Below, one piece after another: positions 20,395 through 31,470 of a stretch of 64,000 nucleotides of DNA (positions are counted from its first letter, which is position 1; each line of letters opens with the position of its first letter). Under the pieces are notes generated by a model, which saw only the letters and a program-made list of their open reading frames with translations, made no database searches and was not told the origin of the DNA. Source of the stretch: Fragilaria crotonensis (taxonomy: Eukaryota > Bacillariophyta > Fragilariophyceae > Fragilariales > Fragilariaceae); assembly GCA_022925895.1 (NCBI GenBank), contig JAKSYS010000011.1, positions 62,001 to 126,000 of the forward strand, given 5' to 3'. Made by a program: the position numbers and the translations under genes.

Positions 20395-21860
20395 TCACAA
20401 TTGTCTGTACTGACGCATGTGCTCATTTTGAACTTCGTTGCCGTTGCCGAGCGAAATAGCTCGCACTATCTTGGTTTCAACGTGGTCCCACAGAATTCCC
20501 ATCGCTTTCTGAGAGCAGTATACCTTCTCGTGATCCTCCCCAGAACGAAGTGTTTGGTTCAGGCTCCAACGTGGTTGCTTCTGCAAATTCAAATAGTCCA
20601 TGGTAACCGATTTGGGGGCGCAAAGTTGATAAGGATGATCCACTCGCAACAACGCTTGCCGTGCAATGTCATCGATTGTAGGGCTCTTGCTGAAATCGTC
20701 GAACATGTCCATGGCAAAGTCGAGAGTATTGGCCAGGAATCCAAGTTGCCGCTGGTGGTACTTGAAATGACGAGCGAACTTTATTCGATGCATCACACTT
20801 GCATCAACGACGAGCCGGTGTTCGGCATGATCTTTCGGTGGAGCATCCGGCCTGGTTGCGGATTCAGACGCAGCCACTTGTTCGACGAGATCGCGATCAA
20901 AGCATATCCACACCTTGTCACCATCAAAATCACCCCCACTCATTCGATCGGCCTCGCTCTCAGAACCAACGGTGCTAAGCACAATAGCGGATATCAAATT
21001 TCCGAAAAAACCTTGACATTGGAGACCCATTCTCGCCATACCCTGCCAGGTTTTTCATTCGTAGGAGCAAATCATCGAAGGTAACCAAGGTCAGCTTCCT
21101 TAAATCCCCGTCAAAGTAGGATGGATTTCGAAAGGCAAGCACCTCCTTTGCTTCATATAGAGATCCAACAGTATAGTTATGTGATGAATGGTGAAAGAAT
21201 CTGATGGGCAATAAAGCTTGTCGATGAAAAACCGCATCGTAGCTGTATTTGATGTGGCCAATCCCATCACGTTGAGCAGGGTCAGCAAAAAGGAGATATG
21301 CCTTCCAAAGGGTTGCCCACCTAACGCTGCTATTGCCAGTTGCGTTTGTGGAGCCATTTGGATACTTGACCAGATTTGTCGAGTTGTGAAGGTGCTGAAT
21401 CAGGGCTTGGGTCAGATCGATTTCGCATTCCGATTTATGCAGGGTAGCATTTGCTACGTTGACGACATTGGCCAAGCGGCTGTGGGACAGGCGCTCCAAA
21501 GATTTCACAGATTTCCCAGAAGATGAGATGTCCTCATACGAAGCCAAAAGATCACCGTTTTCCAATGCATCAATAGTAAGATCATGAAATTCTTCTGCTC
21601 CCATTTCATGCGTTTTCAGCTGGAAGCGAAAACGATCCCCCCTATCGATAGTTAAATGTTCGCATTCTTCTGTACTTGCACGTAATGACGGTTGTTGTTG
21701 CTGTTGTTGACTACTGGTAGTTTCCCAATCAAGGGGAGGCTGGAGCCAGTTTGGTAAGGTTTCGATGAAGGAGAAGAGATCCTCTCCTTCCGCAACCACG
21801 AAAGGAATTTCATGGTGTATGTGATTCTGTTTATGAGTAGACGAGGTTGATATCTTTTAT
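20395..21860 (-). pseudogene. Cellular RNA-dependent RNA polymerase (RDR), C-terminal part
   Basis: Two overlapping frames, 21860-20975 and 21039-20395, carry parts of the RDR catalytic region in order. The first has FRNPSYFDGDLRKLTLV, the conserved RNPxxxxGDxR block. The second has SGGDFDGDKVW, the DxDGD catalytic motif that binds metal in cellular RDRs of RNA silencing. A one-base frame change lies between them at about 20980-21040. The reading is open back to about 21860 but has no ATG, and the N-terminal half of a normal roughly 1000-residue RDR is missing. The three catalytic Asp are present. It is most likely a truncated, frame-broken copy; an upstream exon beyond the GTAC cluster is not excluded. 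Confidence 0.72.
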
Positions 21861-21914
21861 ATCTTATGTACTCGTTCGTACTCGGTACCAGGTATAGTAA
21901 CATGGTACTATGAC

Positions 21915-22245
21915 ATGGCAGCACTGTCGTATGACAATACTCCATCATCGCCACCACTATGTACTGTACCAGTCGCAGTACCTAACTTTTCAGACTTCCC
22001 TACCGAGAACGCCAATAAGGCGACTGTTAAGAAAGCCACCAAGCTAGTCGCCAAAAAGAAGGAGGAGGAGGTGGCAGAAAAGAAAGCAGGAACAAAGGCC
22101 AAGAGGGACAGGGATGCAGCATCCCTGCGGTCGACAACAACAGGGCTGCTACCGCTCCATCGGCAGTGGGACCCTCGAAACGCAAACGTGCATGTCAAGG
22201 AAGATAAGCAAGGGATCGACAAGAAAACTCGACAAGTTTTCAATT
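21915..22245 (+). CDS. Hypothetical Lys/Ala-rich frame (weak)
   Basis: The frame starts at an ATG near 21915 inside a GTAC-rich cluster and encodes a Ser/Pro-rich start and a Lys/Ala/Glu-rich stretch (KKATKLVAKKKEEEVAEKKA). Beyond about 22245 it overlaps the minus-strand orphan gene and becomes its shadow. It may be the beginning of a lost gene or chance. Confidence 0.2.
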
Positions 22246-22260
22246 ATTCTTTCTTTTGTC

Positions 22261-25104
22261 TCATGTATCAATCAGGAGCCGCCATCCACTGGCTTCGCGT
22301 CCCCTGCTTTGGCCCTCCTCCGTTTTTTTGTTTTCGTTCCTGTTCTTCCGTCGCCTCCGCTTCCTGTCGTCCGCCTTGGGAGGGTTCCGCTCCGTCGGAT
22401 AGCAATGGACACCACATCCAGATCTTCCCGCCCGCAGGATCTTCTCCTTCGCCGCCGTGAAAATACCGTAGAGATTGTTCCTGAATTGCGCATCCCCACT
22501 GACATACCCCCTTTCATCACCATCGGGCTTGGAAACCGAGGTACAGTGCCTTACCACGCGGCCGTCCCAGCTGATGGCGACACCGTGGTGAAGCTTTATC
22601 GCCACGCCACTGAATGGGGTCCCATCAAGCCTCACCCCACACACATTGGGTAGGATGAAGTACCAGTTTTCACCCACGCCAGGCGTATCCTCAGTCCACA
22701 CACAGTAGGCTTGGGAGGCATCGTTCACATCGTAGTGGGACGAATTTCCGAGATTAAAACTCAAGTCGATCGTGTACCCAACACGTCGCTGGCGCTCCAA
22801 CCCCGCGATCAGGCGTCGAAGCTTCCGGCGAACAGAAGAACGATGGACAGCCGTGCGCTCGGCCCGTGCCACCGCCCACTTACGGGCAGTGACGAAGTAA
22901 TCTTCACCACAAGGTATAGAGTCGCTTCGTGGCGCGTCCCCACCGTCGCCGCCGCCTTCATCATGATCATCGTCATCATCATAATCGTCATCATCATAAT
23001 CGTCATCATAATTGTCATCACAATTTTCATCACAATTGTCATCATAATTGTCATCATAATTGTCATCATAATTGTCATCATAATTGTCATCATAATTGTC
23101 ATCATAATTGTCATCATAATTGTCATCATAATTGTCATCATAATTGTCATCATAATTGTCATCATAATTGTCATCATAATTGTCATCATAATTGTCATCA
23201 TAATTGTCATCATACTTGTCATCATAATTGTCATCATAATTGTCATCACCGACACAACCGACACAACCGTCACCACCGTTGGCATCGATGACAGCATCGT
23301 CGCCGCGGGACCCACCGAGAGCGCCCAAAAACCCATCGTGTACGCGCTTCCCGTCCATCCCCAGCAACGGGCACAAACCTGAACTCTGCTCCGCATCCCT
23401 TACAACAGAGTGCACCTGAGGGAAGCAGGTGATCCCAATTCCAGCGAAGTCAGCGACAACCTCTCGAAGACCCTGCTCACCACCAACAGCCGAATTTGCA
23501 GCATACGCAGATTTGAGGTAGACAAGGTCGCCCCCACCACCCGCCCTCCCAGTCGTGATCCTCGTGCCGATCGGGATCATCCCGCCAACATCGGATGAAT
23601 TCGCCCTCGCAGTGCCCCTCCCGTGAACCGACCGTCGAAAACACCGGCAATGCTCCACGATTTTGCCCAGCATGTCACGATAGTCGCCGTCACGACCGTC
23701 AGAAACACCGCCGACAAACCGGACCGACACAACCGAGTATCGGCATGGGATCCCGTCGATCTCAGCCCAGATGTCAACAAAATTCTGCGACTTGGGGTCA
23801 ATTGTCAAGCATTCTTGGGGCACATCGTAGTGATAGCTGGCCGGCACATACCATCGGCAGCCTTCCCTTGCACTGCTCGAAGTCTCCAGCCGGTTCCGAT
23901 AATCATGAGCGCGGTACTCGTGAGGGACCGACCGGTAGTCATTGCCCGCAATGAAATCCGGCGCCAATGATGGCAACTCATCATCCCGGGTCTGGAGCGC
24001 CCGGTATATCACCCTCTTCTGCACCGCAGGATGCAGATACCCAGTGGAGATCCTCCACGCGGACACACGACGACAGCCATCAGGCGACAAGCAATCAGTG
24101 TCAAACCGCTTGACATAGCTGTTGCGGCCGAAGGTGTAGCAGCTGTTCTCACCGCCAGGGGTCCTCTCCAAGCGGAGCCAGCTCATATCATACGCCCTGA
24201 ACGTGCCCGCCAGCCCAGCATCCCCAAGGTGGCGGTCACGACCACAGTAGAACACACCACACTGAGGTAGGAACAGAATCACCGCCCGGAAAAGACCATC
24301 ACGTTCGGCGTCGAGGTCGTCCTCGAGGCAAGACACAGGACAGACATCGTCACAGGGGACCGCAGCAGAAGTTTCGCGACCGCTCCCACGGTTGAGAATA
24401 ACATCCATGACGTAGAAGTCATTGAGAAAGTTCGACTGCGACCCGGATTGCGGGAACATGCCGTCCGCAGAACACAATTGGACCGGTGTACATTCGAAGG
24501 CCTTTCCCACCACCGTAATCGGAGTCTGACCACACAAGAACTGATCGCAACCATAGGGCCTCCCTTCACATTTCACAGATACTTCAAGGCCTATCGCACT
24601 TCGGAACCGCCGCCGGAACTCCTTCCTCTCCTCCGGAACGACGGCCATGGACAATAAACGCATAACTTGACAGCTGGAGGGAAGAGCAGACCGCGCAGAC
24701 CCCCGCGACCCACCAACGCCCGCCTGGTCCACGTGAGCACCAGGAACACGCGGGGACTGCCCAAGGTTTTCAACACCACTGGCAGTCGGGTACGTCCTCT
24801 TTGATCGATTGTTCGCACACGGTGACGACATGGGCGCAGTTGTCCACTGAGAAAGCGACGGAAACGATGAACCAATAGGTATTTCGTAGTTACCCTCCAC
24901 GTCCCTTGCATTCAACAAAACAGACAATCGACCCGCTATCTTGGCGGGGACCGTGCAGTTCTCAACGAAGAAGGCAACAAAAACGACGATCAAACCGCGA
25001 TAAATTGATAACAATATCGCGAGCAATGAGTGAGTAAAATGTATGAAGTGTAGATAAAATCCTGAGTTAACTTGCCCCCTTACTCCGAGGCTGTAGCCCA
25101 CCAC
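22261..25104 (-). CDS. Large orphan protein with DDNY minisatellite and possible 2OG-oxygenase-like C-terminus
   Basis: A 947-codon open frame; the first in-frame ATG is at 24831 (856 residues), but homology to the copy at 30.9-31.5 kb extends upstream of it. The N-terminal 600 residues are Cys- and Trp-containing and globular-looking (FPQSGSQSNFLNDF; TPGGENSCYTFGRNSYVKRFD; AEIDGIPCRYSVVSVRFVGG). Then comes a DDNY array (codons about 615-705), a basic segment, and a C-terminal domain with NSSHYDVND, NWYFILPN, LHHGVAISWDGRVVRHCTS. HYD and RHC about 64 residues apart could be the HxD...H metal triad of a double-stranded beta-helix oxygenase; this is inference. A Lys/Arg-rich tail ends the protein. 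No introns are needed. Function unknown. Confidence 0.65.
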   Translation of the reverse strand: MVGYSLGVRGQVNSGFYLHFIHFTHSLLAILLSIYRGLIVVFVAFFVENCTVPAKIAGRLSVLLNARDVEGNYEIPIGSSFPSLSQWTTAPMSSPCANNRSKRTYPTASGVENLGQSPRVPGAHVDQAGVGGSRGSARSALPSSCQVMRLLSMAVVPEERKEFRRRFRSAIGLEVSVKCEGRPYGCDQFLCGQTPITVVGKAFECTPVQLCSADGMFPQSGSQSNFLNDFYVMDVILNRGSGRETSAAVPCDDVCPVSCLEDDLDAERDGLFRAVILFLPQCGVFYCGRDRHLGDAGLAGTFRAYDMSWLRLERTPGGENSCYTFGRNSYVKRFDTDCLSPDGCRRVSAWRISTGYLHPAVQKRVIYRALQTRDDELPSLAPDFIAGNDYRSVPHEYRAHDYRNRLETSSSAREGCRWYVPASYHYDVPQECLTIDPKSQNFVDIWAEIDGIPCRYSVVSVRFVGGVSDGRDGDYRDMLGKIVEHCRCFRRSVHGRGTARANSSDVGGMIPIGTRITTGRAGGGGDLVYLKSAYAANSAVGGEQGLREVVADFAGIGITCFPQVHSVVRDAEQSSGLCPLLGMDGKRVHDGFLGALGGSRGDDAVIDANGGDGCVGCVGDDNYDDNYDDKYDDNYDDNYDDNYDDNYDDNYDDNYDDNYDDNYDDNYDDNYDDNYDDNYDDNYDDNYDDNCDENCDDNYDDDYDDDDYDDDDDHDEGGGDGGDAPRSDSIPCGEDYFVTARKWAVARAERTAVHRSSVRRKLRRLIAGLERQRRVGYTIDLSFNLGNSSHYDVNDASQAYCVWTEDTPGVGENWYFILPNVCGVRLDGTPFSGVAIKLHHGVAISWDGRVVRHCTSVSKPDGDERGYVSGDAQFRNNLYGIFTAAKEKILRAGRSGCGVHCYPTERNPPKADDRKRRRRKNRNENKKTEEGQSRGREASGWRLLIDT
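22985..23250 (-). repeat. 12-bp minisatellite encoding DDNY
   Basis: About twenty units of the 12-bp motif GTCATCATAATT (plus-strand view) encode DDNY on the minus strand with a few Lys, Cys or Asp variants. It sits between the orphan protein's globular N-terminal part and its C-terminal domain and would make a flexible acidic linker. Confidence 0.9.
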
Positions 25105-26594
25105 GACAGGGAATTACCATATAGTACTACACTCGGAGTACCGTTTACTTCGGTGGTGTGGTAACACACGGGATTTCTGCATAGCCACTGCAGGCTCATG
25201 CCTGGTGATATCATAGAGTGGAAGCAACGTGACTATATGTACGACAGCCGGCCACCAATCACATCGGGTAGAGAAGCTTGATTGCTCTATCATACTGTCG
25301 AATGCCGTCGACCGTCGACCAATCATGTCGTCGTCAAGTTTATGGAGTCTGCCGCCGTAGCCCAGCGTACAATATGTACTGCTTTAGGAGCAGGAAAACT
25401 TTGAACGCAATACAATCCAAGCATACTCTGCTGGTGTAGGCAGTATGCAATTGTACGCGCCAATCGGAAACTCGGAATTGGTATGCATACTGCTTGCTGC
25501 ATGCATACCAGTGTACTGACTAGTACTCTGAGTAGTTGTACGGTTGTACGACCGTACTCCAGTATGATGCAATACTGTAGTGTTCAGTACCTACTGTGGG
25601 TGGTTGGTGGAGATATGCGAGAGGAATAAAAAATCATCAACACCAACCTGCTAAGTCTCACTATTGTGCCATTTCCATCCTGTGGATGTATGTTTCAGCT
25701 TCAAACTTCCTGACATTTCACTATACTAGAAACAAGATACAAGCAACAAGGAGCAATGCCATCCATGTTTGATAAATGCGATTGTGACGGGCAAGCTTCT
25801 GACAAAGCATTCAGAAACATCATGATGGCAGAATCTGCTCCTGGCCTTCTTGCTCATTTTGAGGGTAAACTTGAGTCTTGTAGTAAGTCTGCAGTGTGGA
25901 AAAACCAGGAGCCCTGATGCTTTACCAGAAGTCTCAAAACTGCCAAAGATTGTCCACATTATCTCTTTAATCAACCGCATTCCTGTATTTGCACTATTGT
26001 GTGTCACCTAGGTGTTTCAAATTTGCACTGAATCATACTTCTTTAGTGTGATGCATTCTGACAGTAGGATGATGCATGTTGCTCTAGAGAAGTGATGCTA
26101 TCCATTCATTTCTCGCTCATCATCAATCATGGCACCAAGAAGCTTCAATTCTTCTGAAGAGCAAAAAGTTGAATGAAATTTCAAATCTATACCTGTGCAA
26201 ATGAAGGACTTACAAGTTTAAATGTCAAGAACAACTCTCGTAAGACAGCAAGGTTCATGCAGCACTATTCTTGGTTAAGACTTTCATACTGCTGTGTCAA
26301 GGATCACAACACAGCCAGTTGGCTGCTGATTCCCAATTTCAGCACAGTATTTGCTGAAACTCATTAATACTACTATGTCAATGACATCATTGCAAACAGC
26401 TGTGTTTTGATTTGCTGGGCAGAGGAACAAGAAAATACTTTATTGTTGTTGCATTTTGCTCATGCTACTAAGATTTCTCCCAACATTCAAATTAAAAGGC
26501 ATTTGTGGAGGCATTTTGTCTAAAAGCATAATGCTGAAGAAGGCATTCTTAGTGTTTCGCTCCTTGGTTAAATCCTATCAGCAATTTGGCTGGG

Positions 26595-26790
26595 GTCCCT
26601 TTACCTTTACCTTTTAGGAAATTACCCTTTAAGGAAAATCGTTACCTTAACCTTTACCCTTTAAGGGAATGCTTTGACTTTACCCTTTAAAAAAAATTGT
26701 TACCTTTAGTACCCGCCTTTAAGGAAATGCTTTACCTTTACCTTTTGACCTTAAATGTTAAAAGGTAATTACCGGGTAATTATATGAACA
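26595..26790. repeat. TTTACCCTTTAAGG-type repeat block, left
   Basis: Imperfect copies of a motif like GTTACCTTTACCCTTTAAGG repeat at about 30-50-bp spacing, ending with AAAGGTAATTACCGGGTAAT. The core CCCTTTAAGGG is self-complementary. Confidence 0.75.
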
Positions 26791-27111
26791 CAGCACCACC
26801 AACTTCGTACACAAGCATCGAGTACTCGAGTACACATTAGCCGATGATAATCATCATGCTGATTTTAGAATTAACAATGTTGAGTTTGCGATGCCTTGAA
26901 ATGAATTGTCTTTTATGATTAATGATTTCTCTGCTCTTGGAGTCTCGGCACACTCAGAGATTTCATATCAATCAGAGTCACCATCAGCAACATATAATCA
27001 AACGGGCTGGATGTTCAGCAGACCAACAAGGTCATCATCCAGGACTTCTTCTACCCACTCTTCTTGTCCAATTTCGATTATGCTCCTCACCTGTGCATCA
27101 ATCAATTCAAA

Positions 27112-27290
27112 GGGTAAAAGGTAAAGGGTAATTTACGGGTAATCCAAAGCTTTACCTTTACCCTTTAAGGAAAATCATTACCTGTACCTTTACGCTTTCA
27201 GGAAATGTTTTATCTTTACCCTTGAGGAAATAACCCTTTAAGGGAAATCGTTACCTTTACCCTTACCTTTTACCCTACTATGCAGAATTT
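27112..27290. repeat. TTTACCCTTTAAGG-type repeat block, right
   Basis: The same motif family as the block at 26595-26790, opening with AAAGGGTAATTTACGGGTAAT and closing with CCTTTACCCTTACC. The two blocks bracket about 320 bp and may be parts of one old element or a self-spreading satellite. Confidence 0.75.
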
Positions 27291-27649
27291 ACTGTTGTGC
27301 TTTGTTAAGTGTGTATAGATTGTATTGATGGCATCCTGAGATCCTCTCAACCTTTTATGCTTATTGACTTCTTGAAGATTCAATTATGATGCCAAAATGC
27401 TAACAAAAAATACACAAAACTGATCAATACTCAATCAATTTTGGATTTTGACAAAATCCAAAACTGGCATTTGCTCCATCAACAAACGCTTGAGATTCAT
27501 TTACAGAAGCTTCGGTAACGAATGTCGATGCTGGGGTTGTTATAGTGCAACAACTGATCAGGCAGCTCAGAACATAATGTTCTTCGGTTTGTTGTGCAAC
27601 TACAGCGCAACTACTAGTAGATAGCATGTGATCGCATCCTAAATTTCAC

Positions 27650-29845
27650 GTTAACTTATGTCGCTAACACCAGCACTAACTCCCAAAGCAACTCCCTACC
27701 AATACAGCTTCCAATGCAACGTCGCCTCCCTGCAATACGGGAAGGCTACGACGGGGTACACACACTGGTTTTGTCCAAAGACTGGTGACGGTGAAAACCC
27801 TATAATTAGGTTTATTATTATTATTAGCTTCCAATGCAAGCCTTCCCTTGCCAACTACCGCGTCTTTGGATGTCTAACATTCTTCAAACGCTACTACGAA
27901 TCAACCTTCCGCAACAAACTTATAACCTACAAGCAACAACTCCAACGTGGTGCCTCTCGCAGCGTTTTCATCGGATTTCCCGACAACTCTGCAGGCTGGT
28001 TAATCTACTCACCAGCCAGATCAACCCCAAAGCCTCATCATAACCCGCGATGCCTACTTTGATGAAGACTTCAACTCCACTCTCTGTTTCAATTCCAAAC
28101 CTTTTGCTGGAGCCGTACCCATCCGCTCCCACTTCAATCCGAATGGCCTTCGCAACACTCCAGAGAACTCTGAACCATCAACCTATCACCAAACTGGATC
28201 TGCAGCCAACCTTGGTAACCCACCATCAACCTTCATTGATACCTCAAACCATCAATCTTCCCTCCCTGCCATCCCTGAAATTGATGACAATCATGCCCAT
28301 GAAGATGATCTACCAACTTCTACACTTGCTGCATTCAAAAATGCAACTCCTCCCAAACATGGTCCAACACCACCCACACCAAGTCAGCTTTGTCACCCAC
28401 CAACAACATCACTCTCAATTCCATAACAAGATGATGACAATAAACTTTCAAGAATGCAATGAAGATCTACCAAGTATTGATCCCATTCACTCCGCCATGA
28501 CAATTGACAACACTCCCAGCAACAACTCACAAGCAAACCCATTGGAATCTGTGGACAAATATATTCCAGAGCCTCAGTCTCTAAAAGCTGTCCTCAAACT
28601 TGATGACAATGTCCGCAATGCTTGGCTACATCATAATGGAAATCAAGAACCTCATTGACCATGATACCTTCATCCTTGGACAAACTCCATACAAAGATGA
28701 ACTCATTGACCAGCATGATACCTTCATCCTTGGACAAACGCCATACAACAAAGATGAACTCATTATCCCAGTCAAACTTGTGCTCAAAGCAAAACAAACT
28801 GCAACTGGAAAACTTGACAAACTAAAAGCTTGCCTTGTCGCCCGTGGTGACGACCTGGAGAAACGTCTCCTGAAAAGAGTCAAAGCTATCAACCAACAAT
28901 TACTCCGTGAACAATGTCAAGAAATTGCAGAATCTACCCCTTCACCTGGCACTCCAAAACCTATACGAGTTGAACCACTCATCTCTGAAGACACCTGGTC
29001 ACCCTGTGCATCTGCAAGAGGGGTCAAACTCTTCATTGCAACCATCTGTGCATCCAGACGCAGCGTCAAAAGTGCTGACTTCATTGGTGCCCATCTCCTC
29101 CAAGCCAAAGTTATTGGCTGCCACTTCGTGAAACTACCATTGGAATACGCCAATCGCTTCCCCGGATACACGAAATTCTTTGGCTCTCCAATGTTACTGA
29201 ACAAAGGAATCTACGGTCGCGTCTACTCCGGCAAATATTGGCACATTGAGTTTTCGAAATGGCTCTACTCGCAAGGATTTATCCAGATTCCTTCCGAACC
29301 GTCTTGTTTTGTCCAATAGATACGACAAACACAATCAATGGGGGCTCCGTCTCCTATTTTTCGTCGACGACATGCTCTACGCTGGAAGTAACACTTTTAT
29401 CAAAAACAATTTGAAGATTCCGTCCACAATTACTTTTATGTCAAATTCCTCAGTCCTGCACAATGGTTCCTCCAAATGCATATCCACCAACATTCTGACT
29501 CAAGCTACACCCTGGATCAACACCACTATGTCTTGAATACTCTCCATTGTTATGACCCAAATTCCAAATTCCCCGAACGCGATACCCCCTTTCCTCCTGA
29601 CTTCACCTTCAGCAAGGATAAACAACCGCCCTGTAGCTAACAGCCTCTGACATTACACTCGTCGAACAAAAACAACGACGCCTCCCCTTCCCCTCTGCTG
29701 TCAACAAATCTACCGCCATGAAGTATCTCTTCAAGACACCATCGCCTAAAGCTGGACGATCCGTCAGGTTCGCTTTCTCACCCATCAAGTCCGACGCCAG
29801 ACTTCTAGGTCCTACTAACCTTAAGTCTACCGTCCGCCAGTACTC
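27650..29845 (+). mobile_element. Ty1/copia fossil (integrase end through RT/RNase H region)
   Basis: This is a decayed copia element. Parts appear in order: the distal integrase region (KPSLANYRVFGCLTFF, then a GFPDNSAGWLIYSP-like stretch), a linker, the reverse-transcriptase start (KLKACLVARGD), mid RT, the FVDDM catalytic box near 29360, and traces of the RNase H region toward 29840. Reading is broken in several places, Gag and protease are not seen, and no LTR pair could be matched, so the copy is old and inactive. It is clearly older than the element at the left edge. Confidence 0.8.
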
Positions 29846-30890
29846 GCGTACCGATTACACGAATACTGTACTGTAGTTAGTACGTACTGGAGACAGGAGT
29901 ACTCCAGTACTCGGAGTACATATATGGGTACGGGTACTTGTACAACTATGACATAGCTACTGTACAGTAGCTTTATGGACTCGTTTCTGAGTTGGCCTGT
30001 CTCGTACTTGAGTAATTTCTTGTTCCCAGTTGCATGTCTTGACGTCCGATTCATGACTGAAACCTGTCTGATCATGATGTGTAACTGGTATTACACTTGC
30101 TTTTTGTACATATGCATATGTGATATACTGGTAACTTTCACACGGATCCTCTATGCGCGTTGTAAACGAACAAGAATTAGTGCTATTCGCTATATGCATA
30201 TAACATACAACTCTACTAGAGTGTTTAAGCATTCAGGGCTATGACATATGGTCAGTGGTCAGTATTTGTAATTTGTACTCAAGACTCGAGACATTAAAAA
30301 ATTGAATAAGACACATGCTGCACACGCTTTATCAAAAGTTCAAGTTCTGACATTATGTACAGTATAGTACATCGAAGCTGTAGCCGTAGTCATTGTAGTC
30401 CCGGGAAATCAATGTATTCATATCATACAGATGGTAGAGTACTTATTGTCGAATAATGCAATAGTCGATACGAATATATTCTATATTATTTTTATGTGGC
30501 TTGTTGTCTGTGCATAACATTACTATTGAATAATGAGTTTGTAGTAGTAGACGTAAATTTTATATTGATTTGCATCTTATCTTGTATCGTTATCACATAA
30601 AAGTAAATACATACGTCATATGTATCATGTACAGTATCATGTATCGTCAGATTATTAGAGAAAAATCTTCTTATTCACTCGTGGTAGTCCCAGAATCAAT
30701 CTTATTTAGAAGTCCCAGGTGTTATCAACAAAAGAACGTGCTTGTACTCCGAGTAACGCATAGTCAGAGGTCGGAGTAGCATGGTACAATTCCCCACGAC
30801 AACTACAGGGGAAGTTCACCAAGTTATTCACATTATATGAGTAGAATTACTTGTTCTATACTCATTGCTTGTCATACTGTTATCAACTTA
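29846..30890. other. Intergenic, AT-rich, GTAC clusters
   Basis: GTAC-rich palindromes, including GTACTCCAGTACTCGGAGTA, lie at about 29840-29960, with smaller groups near 30350 and 30735-30790. No gene seen. Confidence 0.5.
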
Positions 30891-31470
30891 TCGCGGCGTC
30901 GATGGTTTGACCGTCGTTTTTGTTGCCTTCGTGTTGAGAACTGCACGGTCCCCGCCAAGATAGGGGTCGATTGTCTGTTTTGTTGAGTGCGAGGGACGTT
31001 GGGGATGAGGATGAAGTGCTGTTTGGATCTTCCTCTTCGCTGCTTCTCTCCTTGTCGACAACAACTGCACGGTCCCCGCCAAGATAGCGGGTTGATTGTC
31101 TGTTTTGTTGAATGTGAGGGACGGTGGAGATGAGGATGAGGATGAATTGCCGTTTGGATCTTCGTCTTCGCTGCTTCTCTCCTTGTCGACAACAATTGCA
31201 CGGTCCCCGCCAAGGTAGCGGGTTGATTGTCTGTTTTGTTGAATGTGAGGGATGGTGGAGATGAGGATGAGGATGAATTGCCGTTTGGATCTTCGTCTTC
31301 GCTGCTTCTCTCCTTGTCGACAACAACTGCACGGTCCCCGCCAAGATAGCGGGTTGATTGTCTGTTTTGTTGGATGCGAAGGACGGTGGGGATGAGGGAT
31401 CTTTCGTTTTTGCGGCTTCTCCCTTGCGGTCGAAAACTGTGCGGTCACGGGTTGACTGTCATTTTTTGAA
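30890..31470 (+). repeat. About 131-bp tandem array derived from the 5' end of the orphan gene family
   Basis: Units starting CTGCACGGTCCCCGCCAAGA begin at about 30941, 31065, 31196 and 31327, with a degenerate fifth near 31435; spacings are about 124, 131, 131 and 111 bp. The first unit and the sequence before it match the beginning of the minus-strand orphan gene (codons about 36-70, VVFVAFFVENCTVPAK), so the array arose by amplification of that family's 5' region just upstream of the related copy. Confidence 0.85.

Larger units (their letters stand above)
25105..27640. other. Gene-poor region with GTAC cluster and TTTACC repeat blocks
   Basis: A GTAC-rich palindromic cluster spans about 25120-25600. 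From 25620 to 26580 the sequence is AT-rich with no convincing gene. Two blocks of TTTACCCTTTAAGG-type repeat flank about 330 bp of other sequence. 27290-27640 shows nothing clear. Confidence 0.45.

Noticed and set aside
22929-23396. Plus-strand His/Asn or Ile/Val repeats and minus-strand Met/Thr repeat
   Set aside because: Other-frame readings of the 12-bp DDNY minisatellite; only the DDNY frame joins to conserved flanking domains.
25726-26007. Minus-strand 93-codon frame as a gene
   Set aside because: No domain, AT-rich context and no splice or promoter support.
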